NCBI RefSeq assembly: GCF_000331775.1
Contig: NZ_CAPJ01000223.1
Location: 1 to 12,725, forward strand
Reading direction: 5' to 3'
Length of the DNA stretch: 12,725 nt
From: Xanthomonas translucens pv. translucens DSM 18974
GTDB lineage: Bacteria > Pseudomonadota > Gammaproteobacteria > Xanthomonadales > Xanthomonadaceae
A program made the position numbers and the translations under genes. Positions within the stretch are counted from its first letter, which is position 1; every line of letters starts with the position of its first letter. Under the pieces are notes generated by a model, which did not search any database, was not told the origin of the DNA, and was given only the letters and a program-made list of their open reading frames with translations. Shown here in pieces: positions 6,634-12,725 of this stretch.

Positions 6634-9558
6634 TCAGAACGAACCGCGGATGCCGAGCATGATGGTGCGTCCGGGCCGGTACAGGTCGTAGGTGGCGTTC
6701 GGATACTGGAAGGTGGTGCGCAGCGGTTCGTCGGTGAGGTTGGTGACGTTGAGGGTGATCTGCGGCGCCGAGCGGATCCACGCCAGCGTGTAGCTGGCCG
6801 ACAGATCCAGCTGCCCGCGCGCATCGGCCATCAGCCGCGCGTCGGGAATGCCGTTCTGGTTGGCGCCGGAGATGATCATGTCGTCGTTCCAGGCGTAGGA
6901 CAGGCGCACCGAGGCGTTGTTCTTCTCCCAGTACACGGTGCCATTCCACAGGTTCGGCGCCACCCCCACCGCCACCGCCTGGATGCCGTCGCCCTCGGAC
7001 GCCTGCTTGACGTGGGTGTAGTTGAGACTGAAGCCCAGGCCATCGAACAGGCGGTCCAGCGGCTGCACCCAGATCGCTTCCAGGCCGCGGATGTTGAGCG
7101 TGCCGTCGGCATTGACCTGGGTCTGTACGTCCACGGTGGCCGCGTTCGGCCCGCCGCGCTGGTCGAGCGCGGCCTGCTGGGTCGCGCTCAGGTTGTTGTA
7201 GTCCACGCCCAGGTCCAGGAACGGGATGCGGCGCACGCCGTTGACGGTGAAGCCGTCGATGCGCTTGTCGAACAGAGTCAGGCCGACGAAGCCCTCGCCG
7301 CCGGTGTACCACTCGCCGCCGATGTCCACGTTGGTGGAGCGGTACGGCGCCAGCTTGGCATTGCCCTGGGTGGCGGTCTGCGCGGAGGGATCGCTGAAGT
7401 TGGTGTTGGGCAGCATCGCGCTGGGATCGGGACGGGTCAGCGTGCGCGAGCCGGACAGGCGCAGCACCACACTGTCGGCCACGTCCCAGGCCAGGTTGAA
7501 CGAGGGCAGCAGTTCGTTGTAGCTCGAGTTCAGCACCTGGTAGCGGCGTACCCCGCCGATGGTGACCGGGCCGCTGATGGTCTGGTCGGTGGTCACGTAG
7601 CGCACGCCGGCATTGAAGCGCAGCGAACGGTTCCACACGTCGGTCTCGGCGTTGGTCTCGACGTAGAAGCCCCAGTTCTTTTCCAGGATGCCGCCGGTGG
7701 AGGCGCCGGTGTTGGCGGCGTTGGTCTCCGGCGCACTGGCGCTCAGGCCGTAGTAGCCGCTGTCGCGCAGGAAGCGGTCGAAGTCCACGGTGATGAAGCC
7801 GCCCGGGCCGGGCTTGAGGTAGGACGCCAGCGCCGACTGCGGGATCAGCGAACCGGCGCCGCCGGTGCAGGTGGTGGCCGCGCCGCGGCAGACCAGGGTT
7901 TCCCATGCGGTGCTGTTGTCGAAGCCGCGGATACGGCGCTCGGCCTGGTCGTAGGCGACGCCGACCTTGATGTTGCGCTTGTCCTCGCCGAACTGCAGGT
8001 CGGCGCGCGCGCCGCGGGTTTCGGTCTCGCGCTTTTCGTTGCTGATGTTGAGGCGGCCGCCGGTCCAGCTCCAGCCAAGATTCGGATCGTCGAGGTCCAA
8101 CGGGCTGGTGATCGACGGCTGGTCGCCACCGCTGTTGCGGTAGTCCACGGTGGTGAACGGCGAGGTCACCAGCACGCTCGGCGACTGCCGGTACAGCCAG
8201 CTGCGGGTGGCATTGGCCTGCACGTTGAGCTTGATGTCCTGGTCCGCGCCGAACAGCAGCTCGGCGCCGGGATTGACGCTCCAGAACTTGACCTGTTCGC
8301 GGTACGGCCGCGCTTCCAGAAAGTACTGCGCATTGGTGAATGTGGCATCGGTGACGACGTTGTTGTCGTCCAGCTGCATGTCCAACGGGAGCATGTTGCC
8401 GTTGCGCCCGATCAGATTCATGCTGGTGCGCTCGGTGGTGCGCTTGGCCTTGGAGAACAGCGTGTCCAGGTAGAAATGCGCGGTGTCGCTGGGCCGCCAT
8501 TCCAGCGACATCACCGACGCGTCGCGGTCGCGGTCGCCCTGCATCTGCACGCGGCGGCCTAGGCGCGGGATCAGCGCGTCGCTGATCTGCGCGATGCTCA
8601 GGCCGGGGTTATGCGCCAGCAGCCAGGCCGCATCGATGCTCTGCCCGGGCGTGAGTCCGGCACCGGCGGTGACCGGCACCGTATCGGGAATGCGCCAGTT
8701 GCCGCCGCCATTGGCGTTGCACGCGGCCGGCTGGTTGCTCGAGGGGGTGCCGGCCGGCGGCGTCAGCCCGCATTGCGCATAGGTCAGGCCGGGGTTGGTC
8801 CAGCCGATGGTCTCGAAGCCTTCCACGCCGAGCTTGCTGCGCACCGAGGCCACGCCGAACAGCGCGCCGAAGGTACCTGCCTCGTTGGTCCAGCTGCCCA
8901 TCAGCGCGCCGCGCGGCGTGGTCTTTTCGCTGGTGCTGTTCCAATCGCCTTGCAGTTGGTAGGTCAGATGCGTGCCGGGCCGATCGAACGGCCGCGCGCT
9001 GCGCATGTCCACCACGCCGGACACGCCGCCTTCGAGCATGCTCGCGGTGGGCGTCTTGCTCACCGTCAGCTGGGTGAAGAACTCGGTCGGGAACAGATTC
9101 AGGTCCACTTCGCGGTTCTGGTTCTGCGCATTGATGCCGATCGAGGCGGTGGCGATGCTGGCGCCGTTGAGCGTGGTCTTGGTGAAGCTGGTGCCCAGGC
9201 CGCGGATGGCGATATTCAGCCCTTCGCCGTTGACGTCGCGCGCGAGCTGCACGCCGGGGATGCGGTTGAGCGACTCGGCGATGTTCATGTCCGGGAACTT
9301 GCCAATGTCCTCGGCGAACACGGTATCGCTGAAGGTCACCGAATCGCGCTTGGCATCGGTGGAGAACTGGATACTGCGGCGGTAACCGGAGACATTGACC
9401 GTATCCAGCTGCTTGACCGCATCGTCGCCGGCCGGTGCCGGCGCAGGTGCCGCCTGCGGCGCCGTGGGTGCCTGCGCCCAGGCGCTGCCAGCGGCCATGC
9501 CCAGCAATGCGGTGGCCAATGCATGAGACAACGTGGTGCGCGCGTAACTGTTCTTCAC
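6634..9558 (-). CDS. TonB-dependent receptor, xylan-oligosaccharide type (XytA-like)
   Basis: A 974-residue outer-membrane beta-barrel importer energised by TonB/ExbBD. It has a signal peptide (KNSYARTTLSHALATALL then a cut near AGSAWAQ|A), a Pro/Ala-rich linker, a TonB box (DTVNVSG), and a plug domain with AESLNRIPGVQLARDVNGEG and LNIAIRGLGTSFTKTTLNG. A long barrel follows, ending in RPGRTIMLGIRGSF with the terminal Phe needed for barrel insertion. The plug motifs are those of the Xanthomonas/Caulobacter receptor class. No STN domain precedes the TonB box, so it is a transporter rather than a signalling receptor. Context (GPH symporter, GH43, GH10, UxaC) points to xylan-derived oligosaccharides; XytA of X. 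campestris sits in such a locus (from memory). The GTG at 9558 is preferred over a TTG five codons upstream because GGGGAG lies seven bases before it. It is the first gene of the minus-strand operon. Confidence 0.93.
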   Translation of the reverse strand: MKNSYARTTLSHALATALLGMAAGSAWAQAPTAPQAAPAPAPAGDDAVKQLDTVNVSGYRRSIQFSTDAKRDSVTFSDTVFAEDIGKFPDMNIAESLNRIPGVQLARDVNGEGLNIAIRGLGTSFTKTTLNGASIATASIGINAQNQNREVDLNLFPTEFFTQLTVSKTPTASMLEGGVSGVVDMRSARPFDRPGTHLTYQLQGDWNSTSEKTTPRGALMGSWTNEAGTFGALFGVASVRSKLGVEGFETIGWTNPGLTYAQCGLTPPAGTPSSNQPAACNANGGGNWRIPDTVPVTAGAGLTPGQSIDAAWLLAHNPGLSIAQISDALIPRLGRRVQMQGDRDRDASVMSLEWRPSDTAHFYLDTLFSKAKRTTERTSMNLIGRNGNMLPLDMQLDDNNVVTDATFTNAQYFLEARPYREQVKFWSVNPGAELLFGADQDIKLNVQANATRSWLYRQSPSVLVTSPFTTVDYRNSGGDQPSITSPLDLDDPNLGWSWTGGRLNISNEKRETETRGARADLQFGEDKRNIKVGVAYDQAERRIRGFDNSTAWETLVCRGAATTCTGGAGSLIPQSALASYLKPGPGGFITVDFDRFLRDSGYYGLSASAPETNAANTGASTGGILEKNWGFYVETNAETDVWNRSLRFNAGVRYVTTDQTISGPVTIGGVRRYQVLNSSYNELLPSFNLAWDVADSVVLRLSGSRTLTRPDPSAMLPNTNFSDPSAQTATQGNAKLAPYRSTNVDIGGEWYTGGEGFVGLTLFDKRIDGFTVNGVRRIPFLDLGVDYNNLSATQQAALDQRGGPNAATVDVQTQVNADGTLNIRGLEAIWVQPLDRLFDGLGFSLNYTHVKQASEGDGIQAVAVGVAPNLWNGTVYWEKNNASVRLSYAWNDDMIISGANQNGIPDARLMADARGQLDLSASYTLAWIRSAPQITLNVTNLTDEPLRTTFQYPNATYDLYRPGRTIMLGIRGSF

Positions 9559-9689
9559 CGTGATTCTCCCCAAAACAGGTGACCTGCGGCCCTACGATGC
9601 CACGCGGAGCAGCCAGCCGACGAATTGCCCGAGCGACGGAAAAACGTGCAGCGACTTCGGATGCCCGTGTCATGGGCCGTGGCCGCGGA

Positions 9690-9703
9690 TGGTAGCGCTA
9701 CCA
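9690..9703. promoter_or_regulatory. LacI-family operator, xyl-box-like (receptor side)
   Basis: TGGTAGCGCTACCA is a perfect 14-bp palindrome with the central CG typical of LacI-family operators. It is very close to the 14-bp xyl-box described for XylR in X. campestris (TGGTAGCGCTAACA, from memory). It lies 132 bp upstream of the receptor start and just downstream of the candidate promoter, where a bound repressor would block transcription. An extra copy of the left half, GATGGTAG, repeats at 9705-9712, 17 bp from the first. No regulator gene is in the window. Confidence 0.82.
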
Positions 9704-9727
9704 AGATGGTAGTCACGCTGCACGGCA

Positions 9728-9757
9728 ACATAATGCCGGACAAAATTGATACATCAA
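9728..9757 (-). promoter_or_regulatory. Candidate promoter of the receptor operon
   Basis: On the minus strand TTGATG (9757-9752) and TTATGT (9733-9728) are separated by 18 bp, a fair match to sigma-70 -35 and -10 boxes. Transcription would begin near 9720, placing the palindrome at 9690-9703 about 17-30 bases into the transcript and leaving a leader of about 160 nt. The -35 box overlaps a small inverted repeat, ATTGAT-AC-ATCAAT (9745-9758). The match is by eye only. Confidence 0.35.
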
Positions 9758-9859
9758 TGAAACATGCGCCCAGTTTCGTTAGATACACGTCACGCTTCGC
9801 ATCTCGCCACCGTGTTTCGTGTTGCTGCACACGATGGATCGTCTGAGCCGGCATTTTAA

Positions 9860-9873
9860 TGATAGCGCTATCA
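9860..9873. promoter_or_regulatory. LacI-family operator, xyl-box-like (xylanase side)
   Basis: TGATAGCGCTATCA is a second perfect 14-bp palindrome sharing the TAGCGCTA core with the first. The two differ only at the third base from each end, and their centres are 170 bp apart. It overlaps TTTAAT (9855-9860), which could be a -10 element on the plus strand, although no good -35 precedes it. It presumably controls the rightward operon. With the transporter gene reduced to a remnant, the first intact gene downstream is the xylanase, starting 294 bp after the site. Confidence 0.75.
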
Positions 9874-10013
9874 CACTGCGGCGACCGCCGCGCCATGCAG
9901 GATCGAAGCGAATGCACCGAGCCGGACACAGCGCAGACCGCATGCTGCATGCAGTATCCGACAGCCGTGCGCGCACTGCGCAGCGCATCTCGATGCTGAG
10001 GTGCCGGCAGCCC

Positions 10014-10121
10014 GTCAGTTATGTGCCGGTGTTCCTGATGGCCGGCTCGGCCTATCTGCTGGCGCTGTTGCAATGGCTGGCGCCGCCGTTGCAGCCGGCG
10101 CGGCTGCAAGCACATGCCTAG
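10014..10121 (+). pseudogene. C-terminal remnant of a hexuronate (ExuT-like) MFS transporter
   Basis: Codons from about 10014 to the TAG at 10119-10121 read SYVPVFLMAGSAYLLALL followed by QWLAPPLQPARL. That is one hydrophobic helix and a tail, matching by recollection the last transmembrane helix and end of ACS-family MFS carriers such as hexuronate transporters. Upstream, the same frame is open to 9819 but runs through the operator region with no transporter-like sequence, no start and no ribosome binding site. Eleven helices are therefore missing. In related Xanthomonas loci a uronate transporter sits near the receptor and GH10 genes (from memory), so this looks like the scar of a deletion. 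Function is not expected. Confidence 0.6.
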
Positions 10122-10128
10122 ATCGTCT

Positions 10129-10149
10129 CCCCCACCCCCACCCCCCCCC
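10129..10149 (+). repeat. C-rich homopolymer tract C5-A-C5-A-C9
   Basis: Three runs of C (5, 5 and 9) separated by single A bases lie between the transporter remnant and the xylanase gene. The tract ends 7 bp before the AAGG ribosome binding site at 10157-10160. Such runs change length easily by slippage and are also prone to sequencing error. It is outside the coding sequence chosen here, so a length change would alter the leader and not the protein. Confidence 0.8.
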
Positions 10150-10167
10150 AGCCATCAAGGTGCCATG

Positions 10168-11148
10168 ATGAAAACACTGACTTCGCTTTTGTTTATGCTG
10201 TTGCTGGCCTGTTCCGCTGCAGCCGGCGCCGCGCCCATCGCGGCCGGCAAGCAGCGCTTCCTGGGCTGTGCCTACAGTTCGCCGCAGGCACAGGATTTCA
10301 CCAAGGACTGGAACAAGGTCACCCCCGAGAACGCCGGCAAATGGGGCAGCGTGGAAGCCGTGCGCGGGCGCATGGACTGGGGCGCGCTCGATGAAGCCTA
10401 CAACCTGGCCAAGCGCAACAACATGCCGTTCCAGATGCACGTGATGGTCTGGGGCAGCCAACAGCCGCTATGGATGCGGACCCTGTCGCCGACAGAGCAG
10501 CGCGCGGCCATCGAGCACTGGTTTGCCGCGGTGGCGCAGCGTTATCCGAACATCGACCTGCTGGAGGTGGCCAACGAAACGCTGCCGGGCCACAATCAGC
10601 CCGACAACAGGAAGAGCGACAGCGGCAACTACATCCAGGCGCTGGGCGGCACCGGCAGCACCGGCGTCGACTGGGTGCTGCAGGCGTTCCGTCTGGCAAG
10701 GCAGTATTTCCCGAGAACCAAGCTGATGATCAACGATTTCGGCATCACCAGCGATAACAACGCCACGCGCCAGTACCTGCACACCATCCAGCTGCTGCAG
10801 CAGGAACACCTGATCGATGCGATCGGCCTGCAGGAACACGCCTTCGAGACGGAACCGTACGCGCCGATTCCGGTGCATCGCGCCAACCTGGACCTGCTGG
10901 CCACGACCGGCCTGCCGATCTACGTCACCGAATTCGACCTGGACGGGCCGAACGACGCCCAGCAGTTGGCCAACTACCAGCGCGTGTTCCCGCTGTTCTG
11001 GGAGCACCCGAGCGTGCGCGGCGTGACCATGTGGGGCTTCCGCCGCGGCCTGTGGCGCGACAAGGAAGGCGCCTACCTGGAACGCGACAATAACAGCGAG
11101 CGCCCGGCAATGACCTGGCTGCGCAGCTATGTGGCGAGCAGGCCGTAA
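10168..11148 (+). CDS. Exported GH10 endo-beta-1,4-xylanase
   Basis: A 326-residue GH10 enzyme that cuts the xylan backbone. The (beta/alpha)8 module spans roughly residues 28-325 with the usual motifs: TPENAGKW (52-59), HVMVWGSQQPLW (91-102), acid/base Glu137 in LLEVANETLPGHNQPD, INDFGIT (188-194), GLQEH (220-224) and nucleophile Glu255 in IYVTEFDLDGPND. The residue after VW is Gly, where many GH10 enzymes have His (WHSQ). The N-terminus is a signal peptide, MKTLTSLLFMLLLACSAAAG; LLLAC could be a lipobox, so it may be a lipoprotein or be cut after AGA. Two ATGs are adjacent; the second (10168) is 7 bases after AAGG and is preferred, while 10165 is too close. The frame is open further back through the C-rich tract, but those codons are all Pro and precede the signal peptide. 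It is the first intact gene of the rightward operon. Confidence 0.93.
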   Translation: MKTLTSLLFMLLLACSAAAGAAPIAAGKQRFLGCAYSSPQAQDFTKDWNKVTPENAGKWGSVEAVRGRMDWGALDEAYNLAKRNNMPFQMHVMVWGSQQPLWMRTLSPTEQRAAIEHWFAAVAQRYPNIDLLEVANETLPGHNQPDNRKSDSGNYIQALGGTGSTGVDWVLQAFRLARQYFPRTKLMINDFGITSDNNATRQYLHTIQLLQQEHLIDAIGLQEHAFETEPYAPIPVHRANLDLLATTGLPIYVTEFDLDGPNDAQQLANYQRVFPLFWEHPSVRGVTMWGFRRGLWRDKEGAYLERDNNSERPAMTWLRSYVASRP

Positions 11149-11192
11149 CGCGGCGCGTCAGGCTTCTCCATTTCCCGGACCTGCACTCCATC

Positions 11193-12611
11193 ATGTCCTC
11201 ACCCGCCCTGTCCCTGCACCCCGACCGCCTGCTGCCGGCGGAGCCAGGGATGCGGGCGATCGCGCGGCGCCTGTACGCACAGGTCGCCGCGCTCCCCATT
11301 GTCAGCCCGCACGGGCACACCGACCCGGCCTGGTTCGCCGGGGATGCGCCGTTCGCCAACGCCACCGAACTGCTGCTGGTGCCCGACCACTACGTGTTCC
11401 GCATGCTCTACAGCCAGGGCGTGGACCTGGACGCGCTGGGCATCCCGCGCGCCGACGGCAGCCGTGCCGCGGTGGACCCGCGCGCGGCCTGGCGCGTGTT
11501 CGCCGAGCGTTTCCACTTGCTGCGCGGCACGCCCTCGGCGCTGTGGCTGAACCATGTGTTCCACGAGGTGTTCGGCCTGCGCGTGCGGCTGGATGCGGCC
11601 AGCGCCGACCTGTACTACGACCGCATCGGCGAGGCGCTGCAGACTTCGGCGTTCCGGCCGCGCGCGCTGTTCGATCGTTTCGGCATCGAGGTGATCGCCA
11701 CCACCGAATCGCCGCTGGATCCGTTGCAGCACCACGCCGCGATCCGCGCCAGCGGCTGGGGCGGACGGGTGATCACCGCCTATCGCCCCGATGCGGTGAT
11801 CGACCCGGAGCATGAGCAATTCCCCGACGCACTGCGCCGCTTCGGCGAGCTCACCGGCGAGGACGTGTATGCCTGGGACGGCTATCTGCGCGCGCATCGC
11901 CAGCGGCGCGTGTTCTTCGCGCAGATGGGCGCCACCTCCACCGACCATGGCCATCCCAGCGCGGCCACCGCCGACCTGTCTGCGGCCGCAGCGGCGCGCC
12001 TGTTCGCGCGCGTGCGCGACGGCGGCGCCAGCGCCGAGGATGCCGAACTGTTCCGCGCGCAGATGCTGACCGAAATGGCGGCGATGAGTGTGGACGACGG
12101 CTTGGTGATGCAGCTGCACCCGGGCTGCTTCCGCAACCACAACCGCGCCCTGTTCGCGCGTTACGGCCGCGACAAGGGTGCCGACCTGCCGCTGCGCACC
12201 GACTACGTGCACGCGCTCAAGCCGCTGCTGGACCGCTTCGGCAACACCCCGGGTTTCACCCTGATCCTGTTCACCCTGGACGAGAGCACCTACGCGCGCG
12301 AACTGGCACCGCTGGCCGGGCACTATCCGGCGCTGCTGCTCGGCCCGGCCTGGTGGTTCCACGATGCGCCCGAAGGCATGTGGCGCTTCCGCGAGCAGAC
12401 CCTGGCCAGCGCCGGTTTCTACAACACGGTCGGCTTCAACGACGACACCCGCGCGTTCCTGTCGATCCCGGCGCGGCACGACGTCGCCCGCCGTGTGGAT
12501 TGCGCATTCCTGGCCAAACTTGTGGCCGAGCATCGCCTCGACGAGGACGAGGCCGCCGAGGTCGCGCTCGACCTGGCCTACCGCTTGCCGAAGCGGGCGT
12601 ACCGGCTGTGA
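11193..12611 (+). CDS. uxaC: Glucuronate isomerase UxaC
   Basis: A 472-residue cytoplasmic enzyme of the uronate isomerase family (E. coli UxaC is about 470). It converts D-glucuronate to D-fructuronate (and galacturonate to tagaturonate), the first step of uronic acid catabolism. The amidohydrolase-like metal motif HGH is at residues 40-42 (VSPHGHTDP). Other family marks are VPDHYVFRML, TTESPLDPLQHHAAI, MQLHPGCFRNHN, LLGPAWWFHDAPEGM and DDTRAFLSIPARHDVARR. The ATG at 11193 has no clear ribosome binding site; an in-frame ATG at 11250 has GGAG six bases upstream. I keep 11193 because the DRLLPAEP segment lost with the later start aligns to the N-terminus of E. coli UxaC. The gap to the xylanase gene is 44 bp and to the next gene 31 bp, consistent with an operon. 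It would use glucuronate released from glucuronoxylan side chains. Confidence 0.95.
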   Translation: MSSPALSLHPDRLLPAEPGMRAIARRLYAQVAALPIVSPHGHTDPAWFAGDAPFANATELLLVPDHYVFRMLYSQGVDLDALGIPRADGSRAAVDPRAAWRVFAERFHLLRGTPSALWLNHVFHEVFGLRVRLDAASADLYYDRIGEALQTSAFRPRALFDRFGIEVIATTESPLDPLQHHAAIRASGWGGRVITAYRPDAVIDPEHEQFPDALRRFGELTGEDVYAWDGYLRAHRQRRVFFAQMGATSTDHGHPSAATADLSAAAAARLFARVRDGGASAEDAELFRAQMLTEMAAMSVDDGLVMQLHPGCFRNHNRALFARYGRDKGADLPLRTDYVHALKPLLDRFGNTPGFTLILFTLDESTYARELAPLAGHYPALLLGPAWWFHDAPEGMWRFREQTLASAGFYNTVGFNDDTRAFLSIPARHDVARRVDCAFLAKLVAEHRLDEDEAAEVALDLAYRLPKRAYRL

Positions 12612-12642
12612 GCGCGCCGCACTCGAGCGCCGCCATCGCACG

Positions 12643-12725
12643 ATGACCAACGCCATGCCCGCCCTGCGCAAGGCCCTGCTCGCGGCGCTGCTGCTGGCCG
12701 GCCTGTGCGGCATTGCGCCAGCGCA
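12643..12725 (+). CDS. Start of an exported protein (3'-partial)
   Basis: An ATG at 12643, 31 bp after uxaC, opens 27 codons: MTNAMPALRKALL followed by AALLLAGLCGIAPA, then the window ends. This is a clear signal peptide: a basic residue pair (Arg9, Lys10), a Leu/Ala-rich core, and a likely cut just past APA. A start at the second ATG (12655) is equally possible. The mature protein is outside the window, so function cannot be read. Position after uxaC in a glucuronoxylan operon makes a glycosidase such as a GH67 alpha-glucuronidase a reasonable guess (inference only). Confidence 0.7.
   Translation, partial: MTNAMPALRKALLAALLLAGLCGIAPA

Larger units (their letters stand above)
9559..10167. 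promoter_or_regulatory. Divergent control region of the two xylan operons
   Basis: This 609-bp gap separates the receptor operon (minus) from the xylanase operon (plus) and contains no complete gene. From left to right it holds a GGGGAG ribosome binding site for the receptor (9566-9571), a perfect LacI-type palindrome (9690-9703), a candidate minus-strand promoter (9728-9757), a second palindrome (9860-9873), a transporter remnant (10014-10121), a C-rich tract (10129-10149) and the xylanase ribosome binding site (AAGG, 10157-10160). The stretch from about 9720 to 9860 is visibly more A/T-rich than the surroundings, as expected of promoters. Short open frames across it on both strands have no protein-like character apart from the transporter remnant. 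Confidence 0.8.

Noticed and set aside
5319..6662. 447-codon plus-strand open frame opposite the symporter gene
   Set aside because: Composition is Gln/Arg/Ala/His-rich nonsense; the minus strand here encodes an unmistakable GPH symporter.
6496..8562. 688-codon plus-strand and 665-codon minus-strand open frames within the receptor gene
   Set aside because: Both are shadows of the TonB-dependent receptor, whose plug and barrel motifs are continuous through the region.
9571..9573. TTG start for the receptor
   Set aside because: This codon overlaps the GGGGAG ribosome binding site; GTG at 9558 has correct spacing and starts a good signal peptide.
9576..9586. CAGGT-G-ACCTG inverted repeat as an operator
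   Set aside because: Arms are only 5 bp and it resembles no other element in the window; too short to support a function.
9945..9954. CTGCATGCAG palindrome in the divergent region
   Set aside because: Perfect but only 10 bp, unrelated to the TAGCGCTA sites, and without a promoter nearby; likely chance.
9555..10115. 186-codon minus-strand open frame upstream of the receptor
   Set aside because: Overlaps both operators, has no domain or sensible start, and its sequence is Arg/Ser/Gln-rich shadow.
9819..10121. 100-codon plus-strand open frame as a small intact gene
   Set aside because: Its first two-thirds cover the promoter and operator region and have no protein-like character or ribosome binding site; only the last ~35 codons look like a protein, and those fit a transporter end.
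11199..12713. 504-codon minus-strand open frame opposite uxaC
   Set aside because: No recognisable domain, low-complexity composition, and it lies wholly over a clear uxaC.
1..12725. CRISPR arrays, tRNA or rRNA genes, insertion sequences, phage genes or an undescribed defence or secretion system
   Set aside because: No spaced direct repeats, no RNA gene sequence, no transposase or integrase motifs were found; all large genes fall into known families of lipid synthesis or xylan use.

Overview
The window is GC-rich DNA (roughly two-thirds G+C, with strong third-position GC bias in every real frame). Its gene content points to a plant-associated gammaproteobacterium of the Xanthomonadaceae, most likely Xanthomonas or a close relative. 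The evidence is a TonB-dependent receptor of the Xanthomonas/Caulobacter carbohydrate type, LacI-type operators that match my memory of the Xanthomonas 'xyl-box', and a REP-like sequence typical of this family. Species was not determined.

Left part (1-3980): housekeeping and small genes. plsB (glycerol-3-phosphate acyltransferase) enters from the left edge without its N-terminus and runs rightwards to 2530. Facing it is a two-gene unit on the minus strand, a 64-aa DUF465/YdcH-like protein and a DUF488 protein, coupled by a 4-base overlap. Next, on the plus strand, is a decayed gene (3533-3895) whose protein signal is split between two reading frames. An 11-bp hairpin closes the region against the next convergent gene.

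Middle part (3977-9558): a minus-strand operon for taking up and cutting oligosaccharides. In transcription order it holds a TonB-dependent receptor, a GPH-family sugar symporter and a cytoplasmic GH43 glycosidase. A 609-bp regulatory region (9559-10167) separates it from the divergent plus-strand genes. That region holds two perfect 14-bp palindromes (9690-9703 and 9860-9873) and the last ~35 codons of what looks like a deleted hexuronate transporter.

Right part (10168-12725): a plus-strand operon with an exported GH10 xylanase, uxaC (glucuronate isomerase) and the first 27 codons of another exported protein. By analogy with known Xanthomonas loci that last gene may be an alpha-glucuronidase, but too little is visible to say.

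Together the divergent operons form a glucuronoxylan utilisation locus. GH10 cuts xylan, the receptor imports oligosaccharides across the outer membrane, the symporter crosses the inner membrane, GH43 trims the products in the cytosol, and UxaC starts catabolism of the released uronic acid. The most interesting points are the loss of the uronate transporter from between the two operons, which leaves the xylanase operon 294 bp downstream of an operator, and a C-rich homopolymer just upstream of the xylanase ribosome binding site. I see no wholly new type of system here.
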